The notes below the pieces were generated by a model, which saw only the letters and a program-made list of their open reading frames with translations, was not told the DNA's origin and searched no databases. A DNA stretch of 64,000 bases, from NCBI RefSeq assembly GCF_035918235.1, contig NZ_CP109485.1:8277001-8341000 (forward strand). Direction: 5' to 3'. Shown piece by piece: positions 1 through 8,823 of the stretch. The position numbers and the translations under genes were made by a program. The first letter of the stretch is position 1; each line of letters begins with the position of its first letter. Source of the DNA: Streptomyces sp. NBC_01445 (GTDB lineage: Bacteria > Actinomycetota > Actinomycetes > Streptomycetales > Streptomycetaceae).

Positions 1-100
1 CTGTGCCGCGCCAGAGCGAACCGTACGGGACGGCCCCGAGCGGGTGCCGCGTGGGGCGAAGATCACAGGCCAGGGCTCTGCGCGGTGGCGTACGTCTGAG

Positions 101-112
101 TAACGTGAGGCT
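101..112 (+). promoter_or_regulatory. Candidate leaderless -10 element
   Basis: TAACGT at 101-106 ends 6 nt before the GTG start at 113. The GAGG at 107-110 lies only 2 nt from the start, too close for a normal ribosome binding site. This fits a -10 hexamer with transcription beginning at or next to the start codon. The same arrangement recurs at four other genes in the window. Confidence 0.45.
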
Positions 113-880
113 GTGCCGAAGAACTGGAACGCGTTCTCATCCCGCGACTTCACCGGACGCCTCGCCCATCGCGCGGTGCAGGCGGGCTGGCGCCTGGCGC
201 AGCGCGCGGGCGCGGTGACCGCGGCGCATCCCGGCCGCTACCGATTCGGGTCCCTCGGCCACGGCACCAAGCTGGCCTTCCCGCAGGGCACGGTCTTCGG
301 CGAGCCCTGGATCCACCTCGGCGCGCACTGCATCATCGCTGAACAGGTCACCCTCACCGCGGGCCTGATGCCCGACCTCGACCTCGGCTCCGAGCCGATC
401 CTGCGCCTGGGTGACGGCGTCGTCCTCGGCCGCGGCAGCCATGTCATCGCCGACACGACGGTGACGATCGGCAGCGACTGCTACTTCGGGCCGTACGTCT
501 ACGTGACCTCGACCAACCACTCGTACGACGACCCGCACCAGCCCATCGGCAAGCAGTGGCCGCGCATGGAGCCGGTGGAGATCGGGCCCGGCTGCTGGAT
601 CGGCACCGGCGCGGTGATCCTGCCCGGCGCGCGGATCGGCCGGAACGTCGTGGTCGCCGCCGGTGCCGTCGTGCGTGGCGAGGTGCCGGACCACGCGGTC
701 GTGGCCGGGGCGCCCGCCCGGGTCGTCCGGAGCTGGGACGAGGAGAACGGGTGGCAGCCGCCGCTGCGCACGCCCGCCCCCGCCCCGATCCCCGAAGGCG
801 TCACCCCCGAACAACTCCTCGCGCTCGCCGACCTGGAAGAGCTCGAAGAGGGCGTACAGCAGCCGGGCGCGAGCGCCTAG
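113..880 (+). CDS. Left-handed beta-helix (hexapeptide) acyltransferase
   Basis: Predicted 255-residue soluble acyltransferase that would move an acetyl or acyl group from CoA to a sugar or similar acceptor. The core (about residues 60-205) has imperfect hexapeptide repeats, for example around GLGDGVVLGRG-like and IGPGCWIGTGAVILPGA segments, typical of the LbetaH fold. TSTNHSYDDPHQPIG carries the usual catalytic His region of maltose O-acetyltransferase/WbbJ-like enzymes. The GTG start at 113 is chosen because the family N-terminus begins nearby and a TAACGT hexamer lies just upstream. The acceptor cannot be told from sequence. It is a single gene, convergent with the EamA gene next to it. 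Confidence 0.85.
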   Translation: MPKNWNAFSSRDFTGRLAHRAVQAGWRLAQRAGAVTAAHPGRYRFGSLGHGTKLAFPQGTVFGEPWIHLGAHCIIAEQVTLTAGLMPDLDLGSEPILRLGDGVVLGRGSHVIADTTVTIGSDCYFGPYVYVTSTNHSYDDPHQPIGKQWPRMEPVEIGPGCWIGTGAVILPGARIGRNVVVAAGAVVRGEVPDHAVVAGAPARVVRSWDEENGWQPPLRTPAPAPIPEGVTPEQLLALADLEELEEGVQQPGASA

Positions 881-902
881 GGCCTTTCGTTCGGATCAGG
901 CC

Positions 903-1769
903 CTAACCCGTCGCCAGCAGCACCGTGCCCACCAGTGCGAGGCCCGCCCCCGCGGCCTGTACCCCGCGCAGCCGCTCGCCGAGGAAACCGCGCGCGGCCA
1001 GCGCCGTCACCACGGGGTAGAGCGAGGCGAGCACGGCGGCCACGGTGACCGGGCCCTGCTGCGCGGCCATCGCGTACGTGCCGTTGGCCGCCACGTCGGC
1101 GAGGCCCACGAACGCCAGCGCCGGGAGCGCCGACCGGACGACCTTCATCCCGCCGTCCTCGGGAAGCGCCCGGCCGCCGCGCCGCACGGACACGTACAGG
1201 GCCGTGCCGCCCGCCGCCACATTCGTCACCCGCTGCACGAAGAGCGCCAGGAAGAGTCCCGTCACGGTGGTCGAGGCCTCCGCGATCAGGGCCATCACCG
1301 CGCCGAAGCCGAACGCCGCGAGCAGCGTGAGCAGGACGGCCTGGCGCTGTACGGGCGCGCCCCTGAACTGCGGACCGCCGGCCAGGATCACCCCTGCGAC
1401 GGCCACGCCGATGCCCGCGAACTGGAGCAGCCCGGGACGCTCGCCGAGCACCAGGCCGACGGCCACGGGGACGGTGACGCCGAGCGAGCCGAGCGGCGAG
1501 ACGACACCCATCGGGCCGAGGGCGAGGGCCTTGTAGAAGGCGAGCATGGCGACCGGGCCGACGAGACCGGCCGCGACCGCGAACCACAGCTGCGGACCCG
1601 CTTCGCTCCAGGCGCCGGTCGCGGCCACGATCGCGCCGAGCACCGTGACGGCGATGCCCTGCGAGACCACCACGACCGTGAGCGCCGGCGTTCGCCGGGT
1701 GAGGAGCCCTCCGCCGAAGTCGGCCAGGCCCCACATGAGGCTGGTGGCCAGGGCGAAGAGTGCTGTCAT
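903..1769 (-). CDS. EamA/DMT-family membrane exporter
   Basis: A 288-residue inner-membrane protein with about ten hydrophobic segments in two EamA repeats, the usual size for drug/metabolite transporters. The open frame extends upstream, but the ATG at 1769 (MTALFALATSLMWGLADF) is the sensible start because the first membrane helix begins at once. It is divergent from an XRE-cupin regulator, with a perfect 8-bp-arm palindrome between them, so repression by that neighbour is likely (inference). The substrate is unknown; amino acids, toxic metabolites or drugs are all possible for this superfamily. Confidence 0.9.
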   Translation of the reverse strand: MTALFALATSLMWGLADFGGGLLTRRTPALTVVVVSQGIAVTVLGAIVAATGAWSEAGPQLWFAVAAGLVGPVAMLAFYKALALGPMGVVSPLGSLGVTVPVAVGLVLGERPGLLQFAGIGVAVAGVILAGGPQFRGAPVQRQAVLLTLLAAFGFGAVMALIAEASTTVTGLFLALFVQRVTNVAAGGTALYVSVRRGGRALPEDGGMKVVRSALPALAFVGLADVAANGTYAMAAQQGPVTVAAVLASLYPVVTALAARGFLGERLRGVQAAGAGLALVGTVLLATG

Positions 1770-1828
1770 GGTCTGCCTCGCAGTACAGTGTGGTGAACAT
1801 CGGTGAATGCTTTGTTGCACCACAGGTT

Positions 1829-1846
1829 AGTTCAATGAATTGAACT
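1829..1846. promoter_or_regulatory. Perfect 18-bp palindrome, candidate operator
   Basis: AGTTCAATGAATTGAACT has two 8-bp arms (AGTTCAAT / ATTGAACT) around a 2-bp centre. It is unusually AT-rich for its surroundings and sits between the divergent exporter and XRE-cupin genes, just upstream of the regulator's GTG start. Its position and symmetry suggest the operator for the neighbouring dimeric helix-turn-helix protein. Confidence 0.65.
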
Positions 1847-1872
1847 CTGTCATCCAGAATATTGGACGGAAT

Positions 1873-2445
1873 GTGTCGGACCTCGATCTGCTGACCCAGT
1901 CCCTCGGCCGCAACGTCAAGCGCTGGCGCACCGAGCGGGGCTTCACCCTCGACGGTCTCGCCACCCGCGCCGGAGTCAGCCGCGGCATGCTCATCCAGAT
2001 CGAGCAGGCCCGCACCAACCCCAGCATCGGCACCGTCGTCAAGATCGGTGACGCGCTCGGCATCAGCATCACCACCCTGCTCGACTACGAGCAGGGCCCG
2101 AAGGTCCGCATCGTCCCGCCCGAGCAGGCCGTACGCCTGTGGAGCACGGAAGGCGGCAGCTACAACCGCCTGCTCGCCGGGACCGAGGCCCCCGGCCCCC
2201 TGGAGATGTGGGACTGGCGCCTGGAGCCGGGCGACGGCAGCGGCTCCGACCCCCACCCCGCGGGCACGGTCGAGCTGCTCCATGTGACGGCCGGCGAGCT
2301 GACCCTGGTCGTGGACGGCGCCGAGTACCGCGTGCCCGCCGGATCCAGCGTCTCGTTCGAGGCCGACTCCTCGCACACGTACCGCAACGACGGCACCGAG
2401 GCGATGGAGATGACCATGGCCGTATCGGTGCCGCCCGTACGCTGA
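1873..2445 (+). CDS. XRE-family regulator with C-terminal cupin
   Basis: A 190-residue cytoplasmic DNA-binding regulator. An XRE helix-turn-helix occupies about residues 5-62 (SLGRNVKRWRTERGFTLDGLA, then SRGMLIQIEQARTNPS), followed by a C-terminal cupin (about 110-185, with the DPHPAGTVELLHVTAGEL small-molecule pocket). XRE-cupin proteins commonly repress a divergent transporter or catabolic gene and respond to a ligand in the cupin; here the partner is the EamA exporter. An upstream TTG at 1840 is in frame, but it falls inside the palindromic operator, so the GTG at 1873 is preferred. Confidence 0.88.
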   Translation: MSDLDLLTQSLGRNVKRWRTERGFTLDGLATRAGVSRGMLIQIEQARTNPSIGTVVKIGDALGISITTLLDYEQGPKVRIVPPEQAVRLWSTEGGSYNRLLAGTEAPGPLEMWDWRLEPGDGSGSDPHPAGTVELLHVTAGELTLVVDGAEYRVPAGSSVSFEADSSHTYRNDGTEAMEMTMAVSVPPVR

Positions 2446-2476
2446 GACGCCCGACTCACCCGCCCCGGACGGCTGT

Positions 2477-2488
2477 TAGCGTGCCGAC
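2477..2488 (+). promoter_or_regulatory. Candidate leaderless -10 element
   Basis: TAGCGT at 2477-2482 ends 6 nt before the ATG at 2489, and no Shine-Dalgarno-like sequence lies between them. This is the same spacing as at 113, 8101 and 46927. Confidence 0.5.
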
Positions 2489-3046
2489 ATGCGCGCACCC
2501 ATCGGAAATTTCGACCGCGTCCGCCCCGCTCCCGAAGCGCTCGACCTGCTCACGGACCCGGTGGCCGACGCCGTACGCAACTGGCACGGCACGGTCCCGG
2601 CGGAGCAGCTGATCCATGTCGACACGGAGCCCGAGTGGGCGGACACGGCCACGTTCGTCGAGCACTACGGCCCCGAGCTGCTCCAGGACTCCGCGAACTG
2701 CGTCGTCGTCGCGGGCAAGCGCGGCGGTGAGACGACGCTCGCCGCCTGCCTGGTCCTCTCCGGCACCCGGGTCGACGTCAATGGCGTCGTACGGCGTCAA
2801 CTGGGCGCCCGTAAGGCATCGTTCGCCCCGATGGAGACGGCCACCGGGGCCACCGGCATGGAGTACGGCGGCATCACCCCGATCGGGCTGCCCGCCGACT
2901 GGCCGCTCCTCGTGGACGCGGCGGTCGTCGACCGACCGCACGTCCTGATCGGCAGCGGGACGCGCCGCGGCAAGCTCATCGTGCCCGGCAAGGCGTTCCT
3001 CGACCTGCCCGGCGCGGTCGTCCTCGAAGGGCTCGGCGTGAACTGA
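2489..3046 (+). CDS. YbaK/EbsC-type aminoacyl-tRNA deacylase family protein
   Basis: A 185-residue soluble protein of the YbaK/ProX editing-domain family, which hydrolyses mischarged tRNAs (for example Cys-tRNA-Pro) in trans. The family pattern is visible: VVVAGKRGGETTLAACLVL, the conserved Arg/Lys-rich LGARKASF segment, then TGMEYGGITPIGLP and the closing VLIGSGTRRGKLIVPGKAF. Length fits a stand-alone domain. Which amino acid it edits cannot be read from sequence. It is a single gene with a likely leaderless start. Confidence 0.85.
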   Translation: MRAPIGNFDRVRPAPEALDLLTDPVADAVRNWHGTVPAEQLIHVDTEPEWADTATFVEHYGPELLQDSANCVVVAGKRGGETTLAACLVLSGTRVDVNGVVRRQLGARKASFAPMETATGATGMEYGGITPIGLPADWPLLVDAAVVDRPHVLIGSGTRRGKLIVPGKAFLDLPGAVVLEGLGVN

Positions 3047-3143
3047 TCCGCCCGCCGGTGAACGAACCCGGAGGCCGCCGCGTCTGAGGAGCGGCTCCGC
3101 GCAGCGGCGCGGGGCAGGGCTGGAGAAGCGGGTGGGGCGAGGA

Positions 3144-4001
3144 ATGAGAATCCGGACGGCGGCCGTGCTGGTGGCGGCGTTGGTGTCGCTGGTGTCCGTG
3201 GCGGCCTGCGACACGGGCACGCCGGTCCCCGAGGGCCTGGTGGTGACCGGATCCTCGCCGGCCGCCCCCTACCGCGGTCCGCTCAAGGCGAAGGCGCCCG
3301 ACATCGACGGTGACGAGGACAACGTCCAGGGCGGGGGCGCCTCCGTCCTCGCCCTCGAATGCGCGGGCAAGCCGTACCAGGGCGGCAGCGGGGACGACGG
3401 CTGGGGCACGTCGGACGGCGCGGACTCGCCGGACCAGGCCCTGAGCGCGCTCGTGGCCGACGAGTTCTCCCGGTCCCTGCCGCGCCGCGGCTATCGCGTC
3501 GAGCGGGAGGCGGGCCGTCGCGTCCTGTACTCGTACGACGTCGGCGGCCGCACCCGCGTGGCCGTGATCGTCGCCAAGGACCTGCCGCGCAGGCCGGGTT
3601 GGGGTCTGGAGACGTATGCCCAGTGCGATCCGTCCGAGTTCGCCCGTCGGGACCGCGCGCACCTCGACATCCGGGTGTGGGCGGACCGCAAGGGGCGACC
3701 GGCCCCCGCGTCCGAGATCTTCAGCACGGCCGGCCCCGAGCACTGCGACTGGCAGTCGGCGGAGTTCCTCCACCTCGGAGACCGCCAGTACCTGCGGGAC
3801 CCCGAACACTCGCTGCCCCGCGAGCTCCTGCACTCCTCGTACGGGCCGAAGACGCGGCTGCCCGAGGGGGCCATGGACACCGGATACCGCGACGGCCGGC
3901 GCCAACTGTGGCTCTCCGCCGACAAGTTGGACGCGTATGTGCGCACCGGGAGCGTTGTGGAGCGGTGGCCCGGGGCGATCGAGCCGATCGCGTGCAGGTG
4001 A
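3144..4001 (+). CDS. Secreted lipoprotein of unknown function
   Basis: A 285-residue protein with a lipoprotein signal: MRIRT, a hydrophobic stretch AAVLVAALVSLVSV, then a lipobox ending AAC with the acylated Cys at residue 22. A GTG lies four codons upstream, but the ATG at 3144 has a strong purine-rich ribosome binding site (GGGGCGAGGA) and gives a normal signal peptide. The mature part is charged, contains a few Cys residues and shows no recognisable catalytic motif. It is probably anchored on the outer face of the membrane. Function unknown. Confidence 0.8.
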   Translation: MRIRTAAVLVAALVSLVSVAACDTGTPVPEGLVVTGSSPAAPYRGPLKAKAPDIDGDEDNVQGGGASVLALECAGKPYQGGSGDDGWGTSDGADSPDQALSALVADEFSRSLPRRGYRVEREAGRRVLYSYDVGGRTRVAVIVAKDLPRRPGWGLETYAQCDPSEFARRDRAHLDIRVWADRKGRPAPASEIFSTAGPEHCDWQSAEFLHLGDRQYLRDPEHSLPRELLHSSYGPKTRLPEGAMDTGYRDGRRQLWLSADKLDAYVRTGSVVERWPGAIEPIACR

Positions 4002-4028
4002 GGACGGGGACGCTCAGGCCGGAGCGCC

Positions 4029-4436
4029 TCAGCCCAGGCGCGGGATCTCGATCGCCGGGCACGTGTCCATGACCATCGCGAGACCCGCCTCGCGCGTGCG
4101 GTCGTACGCCGCCTCGTCGATCACCCCGAGCTGGAACCAGACCGCTTCCGCGCCGATCGCGCGGGCCTCGTCGGCCACCTGGCCCGCGAGGTGGGAGTTG
4201 ACGAAGACGTCGACCACGTCGACCTTGAACGGGATCTCGTCGAGGGACGCGTAGCCCTGCTCGCCGTGCACCGTTCCGGCCTTCGGGTGGACCGGGACGA
4301 CGCGCTTGCCGAAGCGCTGGAGGACCTCGGCGACGCCGTACGCGGCGCGCGCCCTGTTCGAGGAGAGGCCCACGACCGCCCAGGTGTCACCGAGCTCCGT
4401 GAGGATCCTGCGGACCGTCTCCTGATCGCCGTACAT
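4029..4436 (-). CDS. CoA-binding domain protein
   Basis: A 135-residue single-domain protein with a Rossmann-like CoA_binding_2 fold. Visible hallmarks are TWAVVGLSSNRARAAYGVAEVLQRFGKRVVPVHP at the N-terminus (the nucleotide-binding loop and following helix), DVVDVFVNSH in the middle, and the closing AVWFQLGVIDEAAYDRTREAGLAMVMDTCPAIE. The family resembles the N-terminal domain of succinyl-CoA synthetase alpha and E. coli YccU. The reaction, if any, is unknown. It lies downstream of the M56/BlaI pair on the same strand. Confidence 0.9.
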   Translation of the reverse strand: MYGDQETVRRILTELGDTWAVVGLSSNRARAAYGVAEVLQRFGKRVVPVHPKAGTVHGEQGYASLDEIPFKVDVVDVFVNSHLAGQVADEARAIGAEAVWFQLGVIDEAAYDRTREAGLAMVMDTCPAIEIPRLG

Positions 4437-4512
4437 GCGCTGCCTCCTGGGGTCGACGGGCGTTCTCCGGAGTCAACAGGGCGGTGCCCTGCGGGATTCC
4501 CCCCGGACAAGG

Positions 4513-5445
4513 TCAGAGGAACGTGGCCGCGTGCAGGATGCGGATCATGGTCACCGCCGAATTCGCCGACGACATCGCCGACGCGGCTGTGCCTGCGGCC
4601 GCCGCCCAGGCCGCGAGACCGATCCCCGTGCCGACCGGTGGCCAGCTGTGCGCCGTAGGGGCCGGGCGCAGGAGGGCCGCGACACGGCGGGGAACCGGGC
4701 CAGGCGCCGCGAGGCCCGCAAGGGTGGGGGCCGGCGCGGCGCGCGGGACGAGAGCGGCCTTGCCGATCGCGCGGGCCACCACGCGGCGGTCGTGCACGGA
4801 GCGCGCCGCGTCCTCGTCGGCCCACCGTTCCGTCGAGTACGCCACCGCCGTGCGCAGCGGCAGAAGGAACGGATTGGCCCGCGCCGCCAGGTGCGCCACC
4901 AGCAGATGGCGATGGTGCCGGGCCGCCAGATGGGCCCGCTCGTGCGCGAACAGCGCCCTGCGCTCAGGTCCGGTGAGGACGGCGAGCAGCCCGGTCGTGA
5001 CGACCACCCGATCGCGGTCGCCGCCGGGCAGCGCGTACGCGTACGGCTCCGTGTCCGGCACGACCGCGACGCCCGGCGCGCGAAGGCCGGCGAGCGCCCG
5101 CCTGGCCCGGCGCCGCACCAAGTGGTGCCGGACGACGACCCGCGTACAGACCACGAGCACGGCGGCGAGGGCGGGGATCGCGGCCCTGCCCGCCACCTCG
5201 TCGTACGGCACGGCCGCCCGCACCTCGGGGTCCGACCAGCCGTCGGGGAGCGGATTCCCGGGCAGTTGGGCCGTGCCGACGACCATGAGGAGCGCCAGGC
5301 ACAGCGTGCTGCACGAGGCCATGACTCCCGTGACGGCCGTCAGGAGACGGGTCGCGGTGCGCGGGTGGAGATGCTGCTCGGCCAGGCGCGCCACGGGCCA
5401 CGCCGTCAGTGGCAGCACCAGCGGCAGGAAGACGAAGACGCCCAT
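4513..5445 (-). CDS. M56/M48-type integral-membrane zinc metallopeptidase
   Basis: A 310-residue membrane protein related to BlaR1/MecR1 and HtpX-like peptidases. Two hydrophobic helices at the N-terminus (VFLPLVLPLTAWPV; MASCSTLCLALLMVVG) precede the zinc motif HERAH at about residue 168, followed by ARHHRHLLVAHLAAR. A hydrophobic segment closes the protein. The ATG at 5445 lies 8 bp after the stop of the BlaI-type gene, so the two are surely cotranscribed. In such pairs the peptidase is thought to inactivate the repressor on a signal. No penicillin-binding sensor domain is present, so a beta-lactam inducer is not implied. Confidence 0.88.
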   Translation of the reverse strand: MGVFVFLPLVLPLTAWPVARLAEQHLHPRTATRLLTAVTGVMASCSTLCLALLMVVGTAQLPGNPLPDGWSDPEVRAAVPYDEVAGRAAIPALAAVLVVCTRVVVRHHLVRRRARRALAGLRAPGVAVVPDTEPYAYALPGGDRDRVVVTTGLLAVLTGPERRALFAHERAHLAARHHRHLLVAHLAARANPFLLPLRTAVAYSTERWADEDAARSVHDRRVVARAIGKAALVPRAAPAPTLAGLAAPGPVPRRVAALLRPAPTAHSWPPVGTGIGLAAWAAAAGTAASAMSSANSAVTMIRILHAATFL

Positions 5446-5453
5446 CGCCCGGC

Positions 5454-5876
5454 TCAGCCTTCGCCTTCGCCGGGGCCGGGGGCTGCGTCCGGCCGTTCCG
5501 CCTGTTCGAGGAGGTCCCGCAGGAGTTGTTCGTCGCCCGGCGGCAGCGCGGTGACGAAGCGCGCGAGGACCGCCTCGCGGTTCGTCTCGCCGTCGAGCAC
5601 CTTGCGCATCCGCAGGGCGGCGAGCCCCGCCCCGTCGGCGGCCGGTGTCCACAGGAAGGAGCGGCCGTCGCGGACGCGGGTCACCGCGCTCTTCGCGAGG
5701 AGGCGCGTCAGGATCGTCACCACGGTCGTGTAGGCGAGGTCGCCGCCGATCCGCTCCTGGACCCACGCCGCCGGCACGGGGCCCGGCGCTTCGCACAGCG
5801 CCGTGAGGACCTGGGCCTCCAGCTCGCCCTGGCCCCGGCGCCGCGGCCGCCGGCCGTCGTGTCCGTCCCGCGTCAT
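5454..5876 (-). CDS. BlaI/MecI/CopY-family repressor
   Basis: A 140-residue winged-helix repressor. The core GELEAQVLTALCEAPGPVPAAWVQERI, then AYTTVVTILTRLLAKSAVTRVRDGRSFLWTP, is the standard BlaI DNA-binding domain. The remainder is the dimerisation helix region that family peptidases cleave. The ATG at 5876 is chosen over one 16 codons upstream because the intervening residues are low-complexity. It forms a two-gene unit with the M56 peptidase. Target genes are not evident; autoregulation is usual for the family. Confidence 0.88.
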   Translation of the reverse strand: MTRDGHDGRRPRRRGQGELEAQVLTALCEAPGPVPAAWVQERIGGDLAYTTVVTILTRLLAKSAVTRVRDGRSFLWTPAADGAGLAALRMRKVLDGETNREAVLARFVTALPPGDEQLLRDLLEQAERPDAAPGPGEGEG

Positions 5877-5951
5877 GTCCCCTCGCCCTCCGTCCCGGCC
5901 GTCCCCCGCATGCGGGCGCCACATCCTATTCCGGAGTGCCGCGCGCGCAGG

Positions 5952-7928
5952 TCAGCCCACGTGGACGCGGGGCCGCAGGGCGGGGTCGGGCTCGGCGCGG
6001 CGCAGCACCTCGCGGGTGACCGGCGCGACCTCGCCGTCGCCGAACACCAGGAAGCGCAGCAGATGGCTGACGGGGTGCCCCTCGGTCCAGTTGAAGTACG
6101 CGTGCGGCATCTCGCCCGTGCGGGTCCGCAGGCTCATCAGCACGGCCGCGATGGTGTTCGGCACGCCCGCGCCCTGGACGCGCAGGCGGCGTACGCCGTG
6201 CTTCTCGTCCCCATGGACCTCCACCGGCGCGGTGAAGTCCGACGAGTCGTGGACGAAGACCTCGAGGAACAGGACGGGCCGCCCGTCCGGGATGTGGGTC
6301 TGCTCGCGCTGGCTGTACTCCTTGGCGCGGTACTCGGCCTTCGAGTGCTCGTCGGGCTCGTTCGCGATGATCCGGAGCGGGCCGTGCCCCGCGGCCTCGT
6401 CGATGATCCGCGCCGCCGTCGCGTCGAACGTGACGTCGCCCGCCCGCAGTTCGAACGCGCGGTGCACGCGCGACGCGAACGAGGTGAGGAGGATGCCGAC
6501 GATGAAGAGGAGGGCGATCTTGATGCCGTCGGGCCGCTCGATGACGTTCGTGACGAGCGTGTACCCGAATACGGCGGTGATCGCCCCGAAGCCGATGGTC
6601 GCGGCCCGGCGCCCGCGCGAGCGCACCGCGACCGTCGAGGCGAACGACGCCGACAGCATCAGGACGAGGACACCGGTCGCGTACGCGCCGCTCTGGTCGT
6701 CGACGTTCGCGTTGAACCAGAGCGTGATGAAGACCGCGATCGCCATGAAGAGGAGCACCAGCGGGCGGACGGCGCGCGTCCACTCCGGGGCCATGCCGTA
6801 GCGCGGCAGATAGCGCGGCACGAGGTTGAGGAGCCCCGCGAGTGCGGAGGCGCCGGCGAACCACAGGATGGCGATCGTGGAGACGTCGTACACCGTGCCG
6901 AAGCCCTCGCCCAGGTACTGGTGCGCGAGGAACGCGAGGGCGCGGCCGTTGGCCGGGCCGCCGCTCTCGAACGCGGACTGGGGGATGAGGATCGTCGTCG
7001 CGAGACTGGAGAGCAGCAGGAAACCGCTCATGATCAGCGCGGCCGTGGTGAGCAGCTTGCGGGTGTCCCGCACCCGTCCCGCGGGCCGCTCGTAGGTGTC
7101 CGTGGCATCGCCGCGTACCTGCGGCATCACGGCGACGCCCGTCTCGAAGCCGGACATGCCGAGCGCCAGCTTCGGGAAGACGAGGAGCGCCACGCCGATC
7201 ATCGCGACGGGCGAGGAGTGCGCGGCGGTCATGGCGTCCCACCAGTTGCCGATCTTCACCGGCTCGGTCAGGACGTGCCAGGCGGCGGTCATGAGTACGA
7301 CCACGTTCAGCATGAGATAGAGGGCGACGAGCACGACCGCCACCCGTATCGCCTCACGGAATCCCTTGAGGAACACCGCGCCGAGGCCCGCCACCAGGAA
7401 CAGCGTGATCCAGGTGTTCGCGCCGTCGAGCGAGGCGGGCGCGAAGGGGTTCTCGACGACGTGCGCCGCGGCGTCCGCCGCCGACAGCGTGATCGTGATC
7501 ATGAAGTCCGTGGCGGCGAACCCGAGCAGCACCAGGACGAACAGCTTCCCCGCCCACCACGGAAGGAGCCGTTCCAGCATCGCGATGGAACCCTCGCCGT
7601 GCGGGGACTCCTTGGCGACGCGGCGGTAGACCGGCAGCGCGCCGCCGAGCGTGAGCGCGATCAGGACCAGGGTGGCCAGCGGGGAGAGCAGTCCCGCGGC
7701 GAGGGCGGCGATGCCCGGCTGGTAGCCGAGGGTCGAGAAGTAGTCCACGCCCGTCAGGCACATCACCCGCCACCAGGTGTGGCCCTTGTGCTCGGCCGGC
7801 GGCGTGCCGTGCGGTCCCGGATGCCGGGCCGTCGTCTCGCTCAGACCCTCGAGGAGCCAGGACCGCCATCGCGGGGACGGCGGCCGGACGGCCGTGCTTT
7901 CGGCGCGTTCGGCCTGCGTGCCGGTCAT
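5952..7928 (-). CDS. APC-superfamily amino-acid permease
   Basis: A 658-residue integral membrane transporter. After a hydrophilic N-terminus ([24 protein letters not shown] marks the first helix) there are about twelve membrane segments, then a cytoplasmic C-terminal domain of some 150 residues (from about RSRGRRAAT onward, ending in a basic HVG tail). The layout resembles the long APC permeases of actinobacteria annotated as amino-acid or potassium-like transporters. The open frame runs about 110 codons further upstream, but the ATG at 7928 begins the conserved region. Substrate unknown. Confidence 0.85.
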   Translation of the reverse strand: MTGTQAERAESTAVRPPSPRWRSWLLEGLSETTARHPGPHGTPPAEHKGHTWWRVMCLTGVDYFSTLGYQPGIAALAAGLLSPLATLVLIALTLGGALPVYRRVAKESPHGEGSIAMLERLLPWWAGKLFVLVLLGFAATDFMITITLSAADAAAHVVENPFAPASLDGANTWITLFLVAGLGAVFLKGFREAIRVAVVLVALYLMLNVVVLMTAAWHVLTEPVKIGNWWDAMTAAHSSPVAMIGVALLVFPKLALGMSGFETGVAVMPQVRGDATDTYERPAGRVRDTRKLLTTAALIMSGFLLLSSLATTILIPQSAFESGGPANGRALAFLAHQYLGEGFGTVYDVSTIAILWFAGASALAGLLNLVPRYLPRYGMAPEWTRAVRPLVLLFMAIAVFITLWFNANVDDQSGAYATGVLVLMLSASFASTVAVRSRGRRAATIGFGAITAVFGYTLVTNVIERPDGIKIALLFIVGILLTSFASRVHRAFELRAGDVTFDATAARIIDEAAGHGPLRIIANEPDEHSKAEYRAKEYSQREQTHIPDGRPVLFLEVFVHDSSDFTAPVEVHGDEKHGVRRLRVQGAGVPNTIAAVLMSLRTRTGEMPHAYFNWTEGHPVSHLLRFLVFGDGEVAPVTREVLRRAEPDPALRPRVHVG

Positions 7929-8088
7929 GGGCGGAACTGCTTTCTGTCGTGCCGGTACGGACCCTGGGCGTGCATCCCGCAGGAAGCCGCAGGACAGAAC
8001 GTCCCGCGACCGCTGCGACGACGAGCGAGTATTCACCACCGCGTGACCCGGGCGACGGGCGGGGGCGAACGAACCCCGGCACGCGGCA

Positions 8089-8100
8089 TACGCTGGCCGG
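8089..8100 (+). promoter_or_regulatory. Candidate leaderless -10 element
   Basis: TACGCT at 8089-8094 ends 6 nt before the ATG at 8101, with only GGCCGG between, which is a poor ribosome binding site. Confidence 0.4.
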
Positions 8101-8727
8101 ATGCAGGACGAGTACCGCACCGTGGCCCGTGAGGGCGTGCACGAGACCGAGATCAACCGTTCCCGGTTCCTGTGCGCGCTCGCGCCCGCGGCCACCGAAC
8201 GCGAGGCCCAGGACTTCGTCGCGCGCATCCGCAAGGAGCACCCCACCGCGTCCCACAACTGCTACGCGTACGTCATCGGCGCCGACGCCTCCGTGCAGAA
8301 GGCGAGCGACGACGGCGAACCGGGCGGCACGGCGGGTGTCCCCATGCTCCAGATGCTCACGCGCCGCGAGATGCGGTACGTCGTCGCCGTCGTGACCCGC
8401 TACTACGGAGGCGTGAAGCTCGGCGCGGGCGGCCTCATCCGCGCCTACGGAGGAGCGGTCGGCGAGGCGCTCGACGCGCTGGGCACTCTCACCCGCCGCC
8501 GCTTCCGGCTCGCCACCGTCACCGTCGACCACCAGCGCGCCGGCAAGGTGCAGAACGATCTGCGGTCCACGGGACGTGAGGTGCGTGACGTCCATTACGG
8601 GGAGGCGGTCACGATCGAGATCGGTCTGCCGGACGCCGACGTGGACACGTTCCGCGCATGGCTGGCCGATGTCACCGCCGGCACCGCGGAGTTCGAGCTG
8701 GGGGGAGAGGCGTACGGGGACGCGTGA
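8101..8727 (+). CDS. YigZ/IMPACT-family protein
   Basis: A 208-residue protein of the UPF0029/IMPACT family. Hallmarks are the N-terminal [15 protein letters not shown], the signature [17 protein letters not shown], and [25 protein letters not shown], followed by a smaller C-terminal ferredoxin-like domain (about residues 140-205). E. coli YigZ has no settled biochemical function; eukaryotic IMPACT regulates translation through GCN1. It stands alone upstream of sbcDC. Confidence 0.92.
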   Translation: MQDEYRTVAREGVHETEINRSRFLCALAPAATEREAQDFVARIRKEHPTASHNCYAYVIGADASVQKASDDGEPGGTAGVPMLQMLTRREMRYVVAVVTRYYGGVKLGAGGLIRAYGGAVGEALDALGTLTRRRFRLATVTVDHQRAGKVQNDLRSTGREVRDVHYGEAVTIEIGLPDADVDTFRAWLADVTAGTAEFELGGEAYGDA

Positions 8728-8823
8728 CCGGCACCGGCGGGCGGGACGCGTGCGGGGCGGAGCAGGTGCCGATACGCGAGTAGCCGCCCGTGATGTCCGA
8801 CCCGCCCGTTAGTCTCGGGGATC

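Noticed and set aside
877..2376. Minus-strand open frame of 499 codons across the EamA and XRE-cupin genes
   Set aside because: It overlaps two convincing genes and their operator; composition is Arg/Gly-rich noise.
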